NCBI GenBank assembly: GCA_029210585.1
Contig: JARGFP010000002.1
Span: 62,001 to 126,000 of the forward strand
Source of the DNA: Bacteroidales bacterium
Lineage (GTDB): Bacteria; Bacteroidota; Bacteroidia; Bacteroidales; GCA-2748055
DNA: 64,000 nt
Reading direction: 5' to 3'
The notes beneath the pieces were generated by a model. That model was not told the origin of the DNA. It searched no databases and was given only the letters and a program-made list of their open reading frames with translations. The translations under genes were made by a program, and so were the position numbers. The stretch's first letter is position 1. Every line of letters begins with the position of its first letter. Shown here one piece after another: positions 33,766 to 43,410 of this stretch.

Positions 33766-34968
33766 TTGACCGGCACCGGCATATCACCCGGCCGGCTGGC
33801 ATGGATCAGGTTCAGGAGCAACCCGGTTTCTCTGGCCGGACTGGTTTTTATCCTGCTGGCAGTATTGGTTTCGGTGGCCGGTTATATCATCAGTCCTGAT
33901 AAAACAATACACGCCAATACACAGGTGCTGGAGATTGCACTTGAAAAGCCCGGCTTTACCTGTGATTTCCTCCGGGTGACCATGAACAGTACCAGGGAAA
34001 AGAAAGGTTTCATGGCCAGGTTATTTACCGGGAAGCATCCCCGGCAGGTGCTTGTGCCCATGCATTCATACCATTTCGAAGCGGACCAGGTGGTTGTGCT
34101 GGAATATTCCAAATACAAGGAGGATCGCTTTTATTCTTCCTACTACCTGGCCGATGTGCTTTTTCCAGTGGATATGTCAACCTATACCTTTGCAGACGGG
34201 CTGTATTCGGTGAAAAGCGTGCAAGGGGACCAGGAATTTTCCGGGAGCATTGCCAGTCTCCGGTTGCGGGTGGAGGAGGAGCATATTTTCCGGAAGCGAT
34301 TTCTGCTGGGTACGGACAGGTTTGGCAGGGACATGCTGAGCAGGATGATCCTGGGAACCCGCGTGAGTCTGTCCGTTGGATTTATCGCCGTATTGATTTC
34401 CCTGGTGGTTGGAGTCCTGCTTGGGGGTATTGCCGGGTATTTCCGGGGCTGGATCGACAAGGTGATCATGTGGCTGGTAAATGTTGTATGGTCTGTGCCC
34501 ACCCTGTTGATGGTGATTTCCATTACCCTCGTGCTTGGGAAGGGATACTGGCAGGTATTTGTGGCCGTTGGGCTCACCATGTGGGTGGAAGTGGCCAGGG
34601 TGGTCAGGGGACAGGTGCTGTCTGTACGCGAGAAGGAATACGTGGAAGCAGCGCGTGTGATTGGTATGCGGCCCGGACGGATCCTGTTTCGGCACATCAT
34701 TCCGAATGTACTTTCCCCGGTGATCATCATTTCTGCAGCCAATTTTGCGACGGCCATCCTGCTGGAAGCCGGGCTCAGCTTCCTGGGAATCGGAGTGCAG
34801 CCACCGGTGCCTACCTGGGGAGGCATGATCAAGGACCATTACGGTTTTATAATCGTGAACCTGGGATACCTTGCTTTCATACCCGGTATTGCCATCATGC
34901 TGATGGTACTGGCATTTACCCTTGCCGGGAACGGACTCAGGGATGCCCTGGACAGCAGGCAGACATAG
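33766..34968 (+). CDS. DppC/OppC-type ABC permease with extra periplasmic insert
   Basis: A binding-protein-dependent transport permease (400 aa), longer than the usual ~290-300. Membrane segment 1 is at about 22-43, then a ~110-residue polar stretch (about 44-170), then the normal DppC core: LLGTDRFGRDMLSRMILGTR near 180, several membrane helices, and the EAA loop EYVEAARVIGMRPGRILFRH near 290 for the ATPase. No ATG is available in the open frame before this point; TTG 33766 is the likely start, which is uncertain. No partner permease, ATPase or binding protein lies next to it; the following genes belong to a different (ABC-2) system. Confidence 0.85.
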   Translation: MTGTGISPGRLAWIRFRSNPVSLAGLVFILLAVLVSVAGYIISPDKTIHANTQVLEIALEKPGFTCDFLRVTMNSTREKKGFMARLFTGKHPRQVLVPMHSYHFEADQVVVLEYSKYKEDRFYSSYYLADVLFPVDMSTYTFADGLYSVKSVQGDQEFSGSIASLRLRVEEEHIFRKRFLLGTDRFGRDMLSRMILGTRVSLSVGFIAVLISLVVGVLLGGIAGYFRGWIDKVIMWLVNVVWSVPTLLMVISITLVLGKGYWQVFVAVGLTMWVEVARVVRGQVLSVREKEYVEAARVIGMRPGRILFRHIIPNVLSPVIIISAANFATAILLEAGLSFLGIGVQPPVPTWGGMIKDHYGFIIVNLGYLAFIPGIAIMLMVLAFTLAGNGLRDALDSRQT

Positions 34969-35082
34969 TCTTCTCTGTTTATGCGCTGCATGCGCCGGGC
35001 TGAGCGGTCCTGTCGCACAAACGGACCCTGCCGGCAACCGGTGTATACTTATATGTATTTCGCCTGTATTCCGGCTGGTAGA

Positions 35083-35910
35083 TCAGGAAAGCCTTTTCCT
35101 GTCCATGATCCGGTAGGAAAAGAAAATGATGATGGCCACGTATCCTGTTACCAGCAGTGCATTGGCCCAAAGTGGAAGGCCCTTTGGCAGGATATCCAGG
35201 GATGATGGATCCACAGGCTCTGCTGAATTCATTTTTCGCTGGAAAATTTCAATCAGGTCGGGCAGTGGTGTCAGCTGTGTATTGGCCCTCATGGGAAAGA
35301 ACCAGCGGATTTCCTTTTCCCTGAAGATCAGGAAAAGCACCGGCTCAACAAATGTCCGGAACCCGATGAAGGAGAGGATGGACATTGCCGTGTTCTTGAC
35401 GAGCAGGGCGATGAACAGCCCGATGATCATATAGGTGACCGATGACAGGAAATAGGGCAACAGTTTCCAGATGTTTTCAACCATGATGCCGGGGGTGATT
35501 TTATAACTATGTGTCAGCCCGAGCAATACGGAAGTAAGACCGATGAGGATCGTGGCCAGGGCTGCCAGCAGGAAGATCAGCACGATCTTTTGTGTAAGCA
35601 GTTCCCTCCGGCCAAGACCGAAAATCACCTGGGTTTTGAAGGTGTGGTTTGAAAATTCATTGGTGGTAATCATGATCACGATCAGTGCCAGCAATATATT
35701 GTAGGGTTCAGTTATCCATGTCATAAAGGACCATACATCAGGGAAGCGGAACAGGTCGCTGAGGGAGATTACCGGGATTTGTTTGTCGATCAGCGGATAG
35801 ATGACCAGTCCGAGTACAATGGCAACGACATACAGGCCCAGCAGGATCTGGAAGGGGATATAGTTCAGGATTTTGACCTGTTCGATCCGTATCAGTTTTT
35901 TGACTTGCAT
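35083..35910 (-). CDS. ABC-2 type exporter permease
   Basis: A 275-residue ABC-2 membrane subunit with about six hydrophobic segments (near 25-40, 70-88, 110-130, 150-172, 180-196 and 250-268). Its N-terminus MQVKKLIRIEQVKIL and a FKTQVIFGLGRRELLTQKI loop are typical of ABC-2 permeases that pair with a simple ATPase. That ATPase is encoded 118 bp upstream (36029-36919) on the same strand. Substrate unknown; such pairs export lipids, peptides or drugs. Confidence 0.88.
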   Translation of the reverse strand: MQVKKLIRIEQVKILNYIPFQILLGLYVVAIVLGLVIYPLIDKQIPVISLSDLFRFPDVWSFMTWITEPYNILLALIVIMITTNEFSNHTFKTQVIFGLGRRELLTQKIVLIFLLAALATILIGLTSVLLGLTHSYKITPGIMVENIWKLLPYFLSSVTYMIIGLFIALLVKNTAMSILSFIGFRTFVEPVLFLIFREKEIRWFFPMRANTQLTPLPDLIEIFQRKMNSAEPVDPSSLDILPKGLPLWANALLVTGYVAIIIFFSYRIMDRKRLS

Positions 35911-36028
35911 AGAGGTGTTTTATATGTTTGCATTTGATCTGTTCGAAGTATACTTGGAAAGTGCGTATGCTGTATTCAGTCTGTGCACTGCATATAGTGT
36001 GTTACATACACGCAGTGCAGGAATGGGT

Positions 36029-36919
36029 TTATTCCTTAACGAGTTCCAGGAACTGTGCTTCAAGGCTTTTTTTGCGGCTGACCAGGTGATCGATCACTAC
36101 CCCGTTCCCGAAGGCAAACGTGTTCAGGTCCCCGATTTTCATGCCAGGCTGAAGCAATGCCACCAGGACCCCATTTTCCTTGCGGGCTTCGGTAACCACA
36201 TTGTTCTCCTCCAGCAACCTCAACAGTTTTGCATTGTCGGAGCTGGAGAATTCCACCACCTCTTCTTCCGTAAGGATTTCTTTTACAGATCCTGCTGCCA
36301 GCAGGTCGCCGTTTTTCAATATGGCCACATGGGAGCAGATCTTTTCAACTTCGGACAGGATGTGAGAGGCAAGTATCAGTGTTTTTCCCCTTTCCACCTG
36401 TTCAATGATCGTTTCCCGTACTTCAGCGATTCCTTCGGGGTCAAGTCCATTGGTAGGTTCATCGAGCACAAGCACCCGGGGGTCGCCCAGCAATGCTGCA
36501 GCGATTCCCAGTCGCTGCTTCATGCCCAGCGACAGGGTTTTGAACCTGGACTTCCTGCGTTCGAAAAGCCGGGTTTCCTTCAGTACAAGTTCAATGTCGT
36601 CAAACCCGATATTTTTGATTGTGCAAATGATCCTGAGGTTTTTTTCCAGGTTGAGGTATGGGTAGAAGTGGGGTGTTTCGATCAGGGAGCCGATGCGGGT
36701 TCTTTGTCCGGGGCTTGGCGTCTCGCCAAACCAGCTGTAGGTCCCTGTATCCTGACGAAGAATCCCGGTAAGAATGGAAAGGGTAGTGGTTTTGCCACTG
36801 CCGTTTGGTCCCAGGAGTCCGAATGCCTGGCCAGGGTCGATATGGATCGAGAGGTTTTTAATGGCCTTTACCGATCGATAGGATTTTGACAGCTGTTGTA
36901 TTTCCAGGATGTTGCTCAT
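36029..36919 (-). CDS. ABC-type exporter ATP-binding protein
   Basis: The nucleotide-binding subunit of the ABC-2 system. The 296-residue protein has Walker A GPNGSGKTTT (about 36-45), signature LSLGMKQRLG near 130, Walker B VLVLDEPTNGLDPEG near 152 and an H-loop ILASHILSEVEK near 187. A C-terminal extension of ~80 residues follows, as in drug- and bacteriocin-export ATPases. Its permease lies 118 bp downstream. There is no adjacent regulator. Confidence 0.92.
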   Translation of the reverse strand: MSNILEIQQLSKSYRSVKAIKNLSIHIDPGQAFGLLGPNGSGKTTTLSILTGILRQDTGTYSWFGETPSPGQRTRIGSLIETPHFYPYLNLEKNLRIICTIKNIGFDDIELVLKETRLFERRKSRFKTLSLGMKQRLGIAAALLGDPRVLVLDEPTNGLDPEGIAEVRETIIEQVERGKTLILASHILSEVEKICSHVAILKNGDLLAAGSVKEILTEEEVVEFSSSDNAKLLRLLEENNVVTEARKENGVLVALLQPGMKIGDLNTFAFGNGVVIDHLVSRKKSLEAQFLELVKE

Positions 36920-36938
36920 GCGATTGATTCAGGTATGC

Positions 36939-36976
36939 ATAATAAAAATGAAGGAAATATTGCTACTTCCTTCATT
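36939..36976 (-). terminator. Rho-independent terminator after recQ
   Basis: Minus-strand hairpin: 36967-36976 pairs perfectly over 10 bp with 36947-36956 around a 10-base loop, followed by a T-rich run. It ends recQ and separates it from the ABC-2 genes. Confidence 0.82.
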
Positions 36977-37007
36977 AAGGTTATCTGGTAGTCAAGAGGT
37001 TTTCAAA

Positions 37008-39191
37008 TCAGTTGCCCAGTTCGGAGAAGAATTTGATCCTGACAAGCCGGATCTCCTCCTCTGTGTAATCTTCTGCTTCGAGTTCGTTCAGTGCTTCCTT
37101 GATGGATTCTGATTCCGCTTCCCTGAAATACTGGTAAATATCGTCAATGCGGTCTTCGTCCATCACATCGTCCAGGTAATAGTTGATATTGATCTTGGTT
37201 CCGGAATTCACGATGGCTTCTATTTCATCGATCAGTTCCAGCATCTCCAGGTTTTTTGCCTCAGCAATATCATGGAGCGGGATTTTCCGGTCGATGCTCT
37301 GGATGATGAATACCTTCACACCGGATTTGTTCACCACTGATCTCACCACCATGTCCTGTGGACGGATGATCTCTTTGTCCTCCACATAGTTTTTTATGAT
37401 GTCGGCAAACTCTTTTCCGAATTTCTTTGCCTTGCCTGCACCGACGCCTACTATATTTTGAAGCTCCATCACCGTTATGGGATATTGGATGGCCATATCC
37501 TCCAGGGAAGGATCCTGGAATATTACAAAAGGCGGCAGTTCCATTTTTTTTGCCATCTTTTTACGGAGGTCCTTGAGTATATGAATCAACTCCTCGTCCA
37601 CCGCTCCTGTTCTACCGCCTCCGGCTATGGCATCATCGTTGGAGACAATGTCATAATCATGATCTTGTGTTAACATTATCGAATACGGATTCTTTAAATA
37701 CTCTTTTCCTTTCTCACTTAGTTTTAACAACCCATAATTTTCAATATCCTTGTAGACCAGCCGGGCAATCAGTGCCTGTCTTACGACCGCATTCCAGAAC
37801 TTGTTATCCTTTTCCTTGCCTGCTCCAAAGAACTCATTATGATGGTGTTTGTACGATTTAACTGCGCTGGTATCATTGCCGGCCAGCACGTTTGCAATGT
37901 GCTCAGGTTTGAATCTTTCCTGGACCCCTAATATAGTTTTTAATGCCAATACAAGATACTCTTTGCCTTCAAATTTTTCTTTCGGATGTAAACAATTGTC
38001 ACAATTGTCACAATTCTCCTCCATGATCTCCCCGAAGTAATTCAGCAGCAGTTTGGGTCGGCATACGGAAGATTCTGTATACGAGACAGTTTCGAGAAGG
38101 AGTTGTTTCCCGATCTCCTGTTCGGCCACAGGTTTACCCTGCATGAATTTTTCAAGTTTCTGGATGTCCTTGTACCGGTAGAAGGCGATGCATTTACCCT
38201 CACCGCCGTCGCGACCTGCACGTCCGGTCTCCTGGTAATATCCTTCCAGGCTTTTGGGAATGTCATAGTGGATCACAAACCGAACATCGGGTTTATCAAT
38301 TCCCATGCCGAATGCAATGGTGGCTACGATCACATTTGCTTCTTCCATCAGGAACATGTCCTGGTTTCTCGACCGGGAAGCCGCATCCATGCCCGCATGG
38401 TAGGGGAGGGCTTTGATGTTATTGACCACCAGCGTCTGAGCGAGCTCCTCGACTTTTTTCCGGCTCAGGCAATAGATGATGCCTGATTTGCCTTTATTGG
38501 CGGAGATGAATTTGATGATCTCCCTGGAGGCATGTATTTTTGGACGAATCTCGTAATAGAGGTTGTGCCTGCGGAAGGATGATTTGAATACATTCGCGTC
38601 CATCATATCCAGGTTCTTCTGGATGTCGCTTTGTACCTTCGGAGTTGCCGTTGCTGTCAGGGCAATGATCGGAGCGGTCCCGATCGCATTGATGATCGGC
38701 CTGATCCGACGGTATTCAGGACGGAAGTCGTGTCCCCATTCTGAAATACAGTGTGCTTCATCGATCGCGTAAAAGGAGACTTCCACATTTTTAAGGAATT
38801 CTACATTGTCTTCCTTCGTAAGTGATTCCGGCGCCACATACAATAATTTTGTCCGCTTATCGAGCACATCCTGCTTCACCCTGGCGATCGCGCTTTTGGT
38901 GAGGGACGAATTCAGAAAATGCGCGACGCCCTGGTTGGTGCTGAATGAGCGCATGGCATCCACCTGGTTTTTCATCAGTGCGATCAGGGGTGAAATCACA
39001 ATTGCCGTGCCTTCCATCATGAGTGCCGGCAACTGGTAGCAAAGTGATTTGCCTCCACCTGTGGGCATCAGGACAAATGAATCGTTACCATTAAGTACAT
39101 TCTTAATGATGTCTTCCTGGTTTCCCTTGAAACTATCGAAACCAAAATAGCGTTTCAGGAAATCATTTAATTGTTGGTCAGAGACCTGCAT
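37008..39191 (-). CDS. recQ: ATP-dependent DNA helicase RecQ
   Basis: A 3'-5' SF2 helicase acting in recombination and fork repair. The 727-residue protein has Walker A LMPTGGGKSLCYQLP near 43, DEAH in YAIDEAHCISEWGHDFRP near 143, an ARG-finger helicase core through YYQETGRAGRDGG near 330, a zinc-binding cluster ENCDNCDNCLHP near 400, a winged-helix domain and a C-terminal HRDC-like domain with LQNIVGVGAGKAKKFG near 590. Full length with no missing motifs. The upstream region carries a 12-bp palindrome at 39244-39255. Confidence 0.95.
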   Translation of the reverse strand: MQVSDQQLNDFLKRYFGFDSFKGNQEDIIKNVLNGNDSFVLMPTGGGKSLCYQLPALMMEGTAIVISPLIALMKNQVDAMRSFSTNQGVAHFLNSSLTKSAIARVKQDVLDKRTKLLYVAPESLTKEDNVEFLKNVEVSFYAIDEAHCISEWGHDFRPEYRRIRPIINAIGTAPIIALTATATPKVQSDIQKNLDMMDANVFKSSFRRHNLYYEIRPKIHASREIIKFISANKGKSGIIYCLSRKKVEELAQTLVVNNIKALPYHAGMDAASRSRNQDMFLMEEANVIVATIAFGMGIDKPDVRFVIHYDIPKSLEGYYQETGRAGRDGGEGKCIAFYRYKDIQKLEKFMQGKPVAEQEIGKQLLLETVSYTESSVCRPKLLLNYFGEIMEENCDNCDNCLHPKEKFEGKEYLVLALKTILGVQERFKPEHIANVLAGNDTSAVKSYKHHHNEFFGAGKEKDNKFWNAVVRQALIARLVYKDIENYGLLKLSEKGKEYLKNPYSIMLTQDHDYDIVSNDDAIAGGGRTGAVDEELIHILKDLRKKMAKKMELPPFVIFQDPSLEDMAIQYPITVMELQNIVGVGAGKAKKFGKEFADIIKNYVEDKEIIRPQDMVVRSVVNKSGVKVFIIQSIDRKIPLHDIAEAKNLEMLELIDEIEAIVNSGTKININYYLDDVMDEDRIDDIYQYFREAESESIKEALNELEAEDYTEEEIRLVRIKFFSELGN

Positions 39192-39243
39192 TTATATTTC
39201 TCCTCTTCTTATTTTACTAAAAATATATAAAATTATCATACAA

Positions 39244-39255
39244 CTGAAATTTCAG
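39244..39255. promoter_or_regulatory. 12-bp perfect palindrome upstream of recQ
   Basis: CTGAAATTTCAG lies 53 bp upstream of the recQ ATG. It is the right size for a dimeric repressor site, but nothing else supports this. Confidence 0.3.
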
Positions 39256-39437
39256 CTGTTAAATTGTTCCCGGGTTTTTTTATACTTTTCGGAATACCAG
39301 GATAATGAAAAGAATATCAATGGATCATTTTTTGCCCGGACAAGCGCGTAAAACTATAAAAAAATCATCTTAAAAACTGGCGTGCACCAGTGATATTTTT
39401 TGTTACTTTGCAGCACTTTTTGAATCTGTTATTCCCG

Positions 39438-40262
39438 ATGGCAAAAGAAACCAAAGCTGAAATGTCATTCCTGGAGCACCTTGAAGTACTGAGGTGGCAC
39501 CTGTTGCGATCTTTTGTTGCGATCCTTGTGCTTGCCATCATTGCCTTCATATTCAAGCGGATCGTTTTTGATGTGATCATTATTGCTCCGAAAACCCCGG
39601 AATTTGTGACCAACAGGTTGTTGTGCATGCTGGGGCAGGAGGTGAACATCCAGCGGTTGTGTATCAACGCAAGGCCCTTCGGGCTGCAGACGGTGAAAAT
39701 GGCCGAGCAGTTTGCCATGCATATCATTGTGAGCCTGGTGGGTGGTTTCATCATTGCTTTTCCATATGTATTCTGGGAGTTCTGGCGGTTCATTAAGCCT
39801 GCCATGTACGACAAGGAGAAACAAACAGCCAGTGGAGCAGTATTTTATACCTCACTGCTCTTTATGATGGGTGTCGCCTTCGGTTATTTCCTGATTGCCC
39901 CGCTTTCTGTGCATTTCCTGGGCAACTACCGGGTGAGCGAGGAGGTAATCAGCAATCCTACGCTGCGATCCTATGTACAAACGGTATCATCGGTCACACT
40001 GGCTTCAGGGATTGTTTTTGAGCTCCCTATCCTGGCCTATTTCCTTACCAAGATCGGGCTGATCACCCCGGAGTTTATGAAAAAATACAGGCGGCATTCG
40101 ATTGTGGTGATACTCGCGCTTTCAGCACTGATTACCCCCCCGGATATTTTCAGCCAGGTGATGGTTTCCATGCCGCTGATTATATTGTATGAGGTCGGAA
40201 TCGGAATCAGCAGGAGGATCATCAGGGAACGGGCGCGGAAAGAAGCAGCCGGGGAAGTATAA
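39438..40262 (+). CDS. tatC: Twin-arginine translocase subunit TatC
   Basis: Core membrane receptor of the Tat pathway, which exports folded proteins with twin-arginine signals. The 274-residue protein has the N-terminal MSFLEHLEVLRWHLLRS (recognition-site region), six hydrophobic segments and the IAFPYVFWEFWRFIKPAMYDKEK loop (quoted as FPYVFWEFWRFIKPA). An extra segment near 50-90 (NRLLCMLGQEVNIQRLCINA) is longer than in E. coli and common in Bacteroidota. ATG 39438 is preferred since it gives the normal N-terminus. The oxidoreductase at 57515-58852 has a matching Tat signal. lptB follows 38 bp later. Confidence 0.93.
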   Translation: MAKETKAEMSFLEHLEVLRWHLLRSFVAILVLAIIAFIFKRIVFDVIIIAPKTPEFVTNRLLCMLGQEVNIQRLCINARPFGLQTVKMAEQFAMHIIVSLVGGFIIAFPYVFWEFWRFIKPAMYDKEKQTASGAVFYTSLLFMMGVAFGYFLIAPLSVHFLGNYRVSEEVISNPTLRSYVQTVSSVTLASGIVFELPILAYFLTKIGLITPEFMKKYRRHSIVVILALSALITPPDIFSQVMVSMPLIILYEVGIGISRRIIRERARKEAAGEV

Positions 40263-40300
40263 TACGGAGGCGGGAACTGCGTTTTTAATAAGCGAACCAT

Positions 40301-41032
40301 ATGGAAAAAATGCGATTACATACCCACAACCTGGTGAAGAAATACCGGTCAAGGACCGTAGTGAATCATGTTTCCGTTGATGTATCACAGGGAGAGATCG
40401 TTGGTCTTCTCGGGCCAAACGGGGCAGGCAAGACCACCACGTTTTACATGATTGTGGGACTGATTACTCCCAATGAGGGGAAGATCTACCTGAATGACAA
40501 TGAGATCACTTCGGAACCGATTTACAAACGGGCAAGAATGGGGATCGGTTATCTGGCCCAGGAGGCCTCGGTGTTCAGGAAGCTGAGTGTAGAAGACAAT
40601 ATCAGGGCAGTGCTGGAAATGTCAGACTTTCCCAAATCAGAACAGAAGGAGATCGTGGAATCGCTGCTGGAAGAGTTCGGTCTGCAGGGAATCAGGAAAA
40701 GCCTGGGGATCCAGCTTTCCGGAGGAGAACGAAGAAGGACTGAAATAGCGCGGGCACTGGCGCTGAGCCCGAAATTCATACTCCTTGATGAGCCGTTTGC
40801 CGGTGTGGACCCCATCGCCGTTGAGGATATCCAGGAGATTGTTTCCAGGCTGAGGGACAAAAATATCGGGATCCTGATCACAGACCACAATGTGCATGAG
40901 ACCCTTTCCATTACAGACCGCGCCTACCTGCTGTTTGAAGGATCGATCCTGAAGGCAGGAACCGCGCAACAGCTCACTGAAGATGAGCAGGTGAGGAAGG
41001 TCTACCTGGGAAAGAACTTTGAACTGCGGTAA
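40301..41032 (+). CDS. lptB: LPS export ABC transporter ATP-binding protein LptB
   Basis: Powers lipopolysaccharide extraction from the inner membrane with LptFG. The 243-residue protein has Walker [20 protein letters not shown] near 37, signature [16 protein letters not shown] near 140, Walker [21 protein letters not shown] near 158 and an H-loop [10 protein letters not shown] near 197. The FAGVDPIAV sequence and the ERRR variant are characteristic of LptB. It follows tatC, an adjacency I recall as common in Bacteroidota. Confidence 0.94.
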   Translation: MEKMRLHTHNLVKKYRSRTVVNHVSVDVSQGEIVGLLGPNGAGKTTTFYMIVGLITPNEGKIYLNDNEITSEPIYKRARMGIGYLAQEASVFRKLSVEDNIRAVLEMSDFPKSEQKEIVESLLEEFGLQGIRKSLGIQLSGGERRRTEIARALALSPKFILLDEPFAGVDPIAVEDIQEIVSRLRDKNIGILITDHNVHETLSITDRAYLLFEGSILKAGTAQQLTEDEQVRKVYLGKNFELR

Positions 41033-41126
41033 TGGACCTTCCTGTTGCATTCAATGCGCAAAAAATGAGCAAATTAACACACTGCCTCCCTCCCGTTTTT
41101 TCTTTTTAGTTTGTAAAAAAAACTGT

Positions 41127-41134
41127 TACCTTTG
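41127..41134 (+). promoter_or_regulatory. -7 promoter element TACCTTTG for tRNA-Leu
   Basis: Fits TAnnTTTG, 17 bp before the tRNA start. Confidence 0.55.
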
Positions 41135-41150
41135 CACGACTAATTTTTCA

Positions 41151-41232
41151 GCGGATGTGGCGGAATTGGTAGACGCGCCAGACTTAGGATCTGGTTCCTT
41201 TGGGAGTGGGGGTTCGAGTCCCTTCATCCGCA
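41151..41232 (+). tRNA. tRNA-Leu (UAG)
   Basis: An 82-base tRNA with acceptor stem GCGGATG/CATCCGC (41151-41157 with 41225-41231) and discriminator A at 41232; no CCA is encoded. The anticodon stem CCAGA/TCTGG encloses CTTAGGA with anticodon TAG at 41185-41187. The T-arm has GGTTCGAGTCC. The variable arm is short for a class II tRNA-Leu, but all identity features fit. A promoter precedes it, and a hairpin with T-tract follows. Confidence 0.96.
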
Positions 41233-41245
41233 CAAAAACCTACGG

Positions 41246-41288
41246 AAACCGCAGGGCCTGCAACTGCCATTTGCCTGTGCGGTTTTTT
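41246..41288 (+). terminator. Terminator after tRNA-Leu
   Basis: Hairpin from AAACCGCAGG (41246-41255) pairing with CCTGTGCGGTTT (41274-41285) with a two-base bulge, then a T run up to 41288. It lies between the tRNA and tig. Confidence 0.7.
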
Positions 41289-41315
41289 ACAATGAAGAAA
41301 TAATTATACCGGAAT

Positions 41316-42671
41316 ATGAACATTACAAGAGAAAACGTAGACAATCTTAACACATTATTGACCGTTACCGTTGAAAAATCAGATTACGAGGAGCAGGTTG
41401 ACAAGGTGCTGCGCGATTACCGCAGGAATGCCAATATCAAGGGATTCAGACAGGGCAATGCCCCCATGGGGATGATCAGGCGCATGTACTATGTCCCGGT
41501 CCTCGCCGATGAGGTGAACAAGCTGGTATCGCAGTCACTCTACGACTACCTGGGCAAGGAAGAGATCAGGATCCTTGGGGAACCACTGGCAAAAGTTGAC
41601 GAGGAAAAATCCATAGATTTTGAGAAGGATGAGCAGTTTGAATTCCAGTTCGAGCTCGGGCTTTCACCGGAAATCAAACTGGAAATCACCGAGAAGGAAA
41701 AATTTCCCCTGTACAAAATCAAGGTGGCCAAAAAGGAGCTGGATGAATACAAGGAGAATGTGGCAAAGCATCATGGTGAGTTCGTTTCCGTCGATGAAGC
41801 CGGCAACGATGAACTGATCAAGTGCAACCTCGTTAAAGTGAACAAGGATGGGGAACCAGTGGAAGACGGGATCAGTGTTGAGGATGTTTCCATGTCGCTG
41901 GAGATGATGAAGGACAAGGAACAGCAAAAACTTTTTAAAGGTGCCAAAAAGGGCGATGAGATCATTTTTGATGTCAAAAAGGCCTACCCCAATGATACTG
42001 AGGTTGCTTCATTGCTCCGGATCGACAAGGACGAGGTTCCTTTGATCGATGGTACATTCAAATGCACCATCAACGATGTGCAGAAATTTGAAAAGGCAGA
42101 GATCAACGAGGAACTTTTCAACAAAATCTATGGCGAGGGAGAAGTCAAAACCGAGGCCGAATTTGACAGCAGGCTGAAAGAAGAGATGAAGACCCAGTAT
42201 GACCGTGACAGCGACTACCGGTTCGGAATCGATGTGAAGGAAATGCTGACCAAAAAGGCGAAGATTGATCTGCCCGTGGAATTCCTGAAAAGATGGTTGC
42301 TGGAAACCAATGAGAACATGACCCGGGAGCAGGTGGAAAGCGAGTTCTCCCAGTATGAAGATGATTTCAAATGGCAATTGATCAAGGACCACCTCTACAA
42401 AGTTCATGATATCAAGGTGGATGAGCAGGAAATCCGTGATTCGGCCCGCGAGGTAGCCAGGGCACAATACCAGCAATACGGGATCCACGACATCCCGGAT
42501 GAGTACGTGGACAATTTTGCCAATGAGCTTTTATCCAAAAATGAGGAGGCACGGAGGATAACCGATCGTAAACTTGAAGAAAAATTGCTTAATTTTATCA
42601 AAAATACAGCGAAGATCGAAGAGAAGGAAATTTCCCTGGAGAAATTCAGGAATTTATTTGATAAGAAATAG
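41316..42671 (+). CDS. tig: Trigger factor
   Basis: Ribosome-associated chaperone for nascent chains. The 451-residue protein has the N-terminal ribosome-binding motif region ANIKGFRQGNAPMGMIRRMY (near 38-57, equivalent of GFRxGxxP), a poorly conserved PPIase-like middle and a long, charged helical C-domain (about 270-451). It heads the tig-clpP-clpX cluster, with 49 bp to clpP, as in many bacteria. Confidence 0.93.
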   Translation: MNITRENVDNLNTLLTVTVEKSDYEEQVDKVLRDYRRNANIKGFRQGNAPMGMIRRMYYVPVLADEVNKLVSQSLYDYLGKEEIRILGEPLAKVDEEKSIDFEKDEQFEFQFELGLSPEIKLEITEKEKFPLYKIKVAKKELDEYKENVAKHHGEFVSVDEAGNDELIKCNLVKVNKDGEPVEDGISVEDVSMSLEMMKDKEQQKLFKGAKKGDEIIFDVKKAYPNDTEVASLLRIDKDEVPLIDGTFKCTINDVQKFEKAEINEELFNKIYGEGEVKTEAEFDSRLKEEMKTQYDRDSDYRFGIDVKEMLTKKAKIDLPVEFLKRWLLETNENMTREQVESEFSQYEDDFKWQLIKDHLYKVHDIKVDEQEIRDSAREVARAQYQQYGIHDIPDEYVDNFANELLSKNEEARRITDRKLEEKLLNFIKNTAKIEEKEISLEKFRNLFDKK

Positions 42672-42720
42672 CATTTGTTCACACAGGTAAAGCGGACAAG
42701 CACTAAAAAAATGAATAGCC

Positions 42721-43404
42721 ATGAATCAGAATGATGATTTTAAGAAGTTTGCAACAAAGCACAGGGGCATCAGCAGCCTGACCCTGCATAATTTTACTTC
42801 AGCCTATAACAGTTACATCTCACCCACCATTATCGAGGAGCGCCAGCTGAATGTCGCTTCCATGGATGTGTTTTCACGCCTGATGATGGACCGCATTATT
42901 TTCCTGGGTACGCCCATCGATGATTATGTGGCCAATATCATCCAGGCACAGCTGCTGTATCTCGACTCTGCAGATCCGTCAAAGGATGTGCAGATCTATT
43001 TCAATTCGCCTGGTGGAAGCGTGCATGCCGGGCTGGGAATTTACGATACGATGCAGTACACTTCATGCGATGTTTCCACGATCTGTACAGGGATGGCAGC
43101 TTCTATGGCTGCGGTATTGCTTACTGCAGGAACAGCCGGGAAACGTTCAGCATTGAAGCATTCCAGGGTCATGATTCACCAGCCCATGGGCGGTGCTCAG
43201 GGACAGGCTTCTGATATTGAGATCACGACCCGTGAGATTCTTAAACTAAAAAACGAACTCTATACCATTATTGCCAATCATTCCGGTAAGGATGTCAAGA
43301 AGGTGGAAAAAGACAGTGACAGGGATTACTGGATGACTTCCGAAGAAGCCAAGGCATACGGAATGGTTGATGAAGTACTATTCAGAACAAAAGAGAAAAA
43401 ATAA
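42721..43404 (+). CDS. clpP: ATP-dependent Clp protease proteolytic subunit
   Basis: Serine peptidase forming the double-ring chamber that ClpX feeds. The 227-residue protein has the catalytic Ser128 in CTGMAASMAAVLLTAG, His153 in HSRVMIHQP and a likely Asp near 200 (KKVEKDSDRDYWM). The N-terminal ~35 residues precede the ERQLNVASMDVFSRLMMDR block and may be a propeptide. clpX follows after 6 bp. Confidence 0.96.
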   Translation: MNQNDDFKKFATKHRGISSLTLHNFTSAYNSYISPTIIEERQLNVASMDVFSRLMMDRIIFLGTPIDDYVANIIQAQLLYLDSADPSKDVQIYFNSPGGSVHAGLGIYDTMQYTSCDVSTICTGMAASMAAVLLTAGTAGKRSALKHSRVMIHQPMGGAQGQASDIEITTREILKLKNELYTIIANHSGKDVKKVEKDSDRDYWMTSEEAKAYGMVDEVLFRTKEKK

Positions 43405-43410
43405 CAATTT

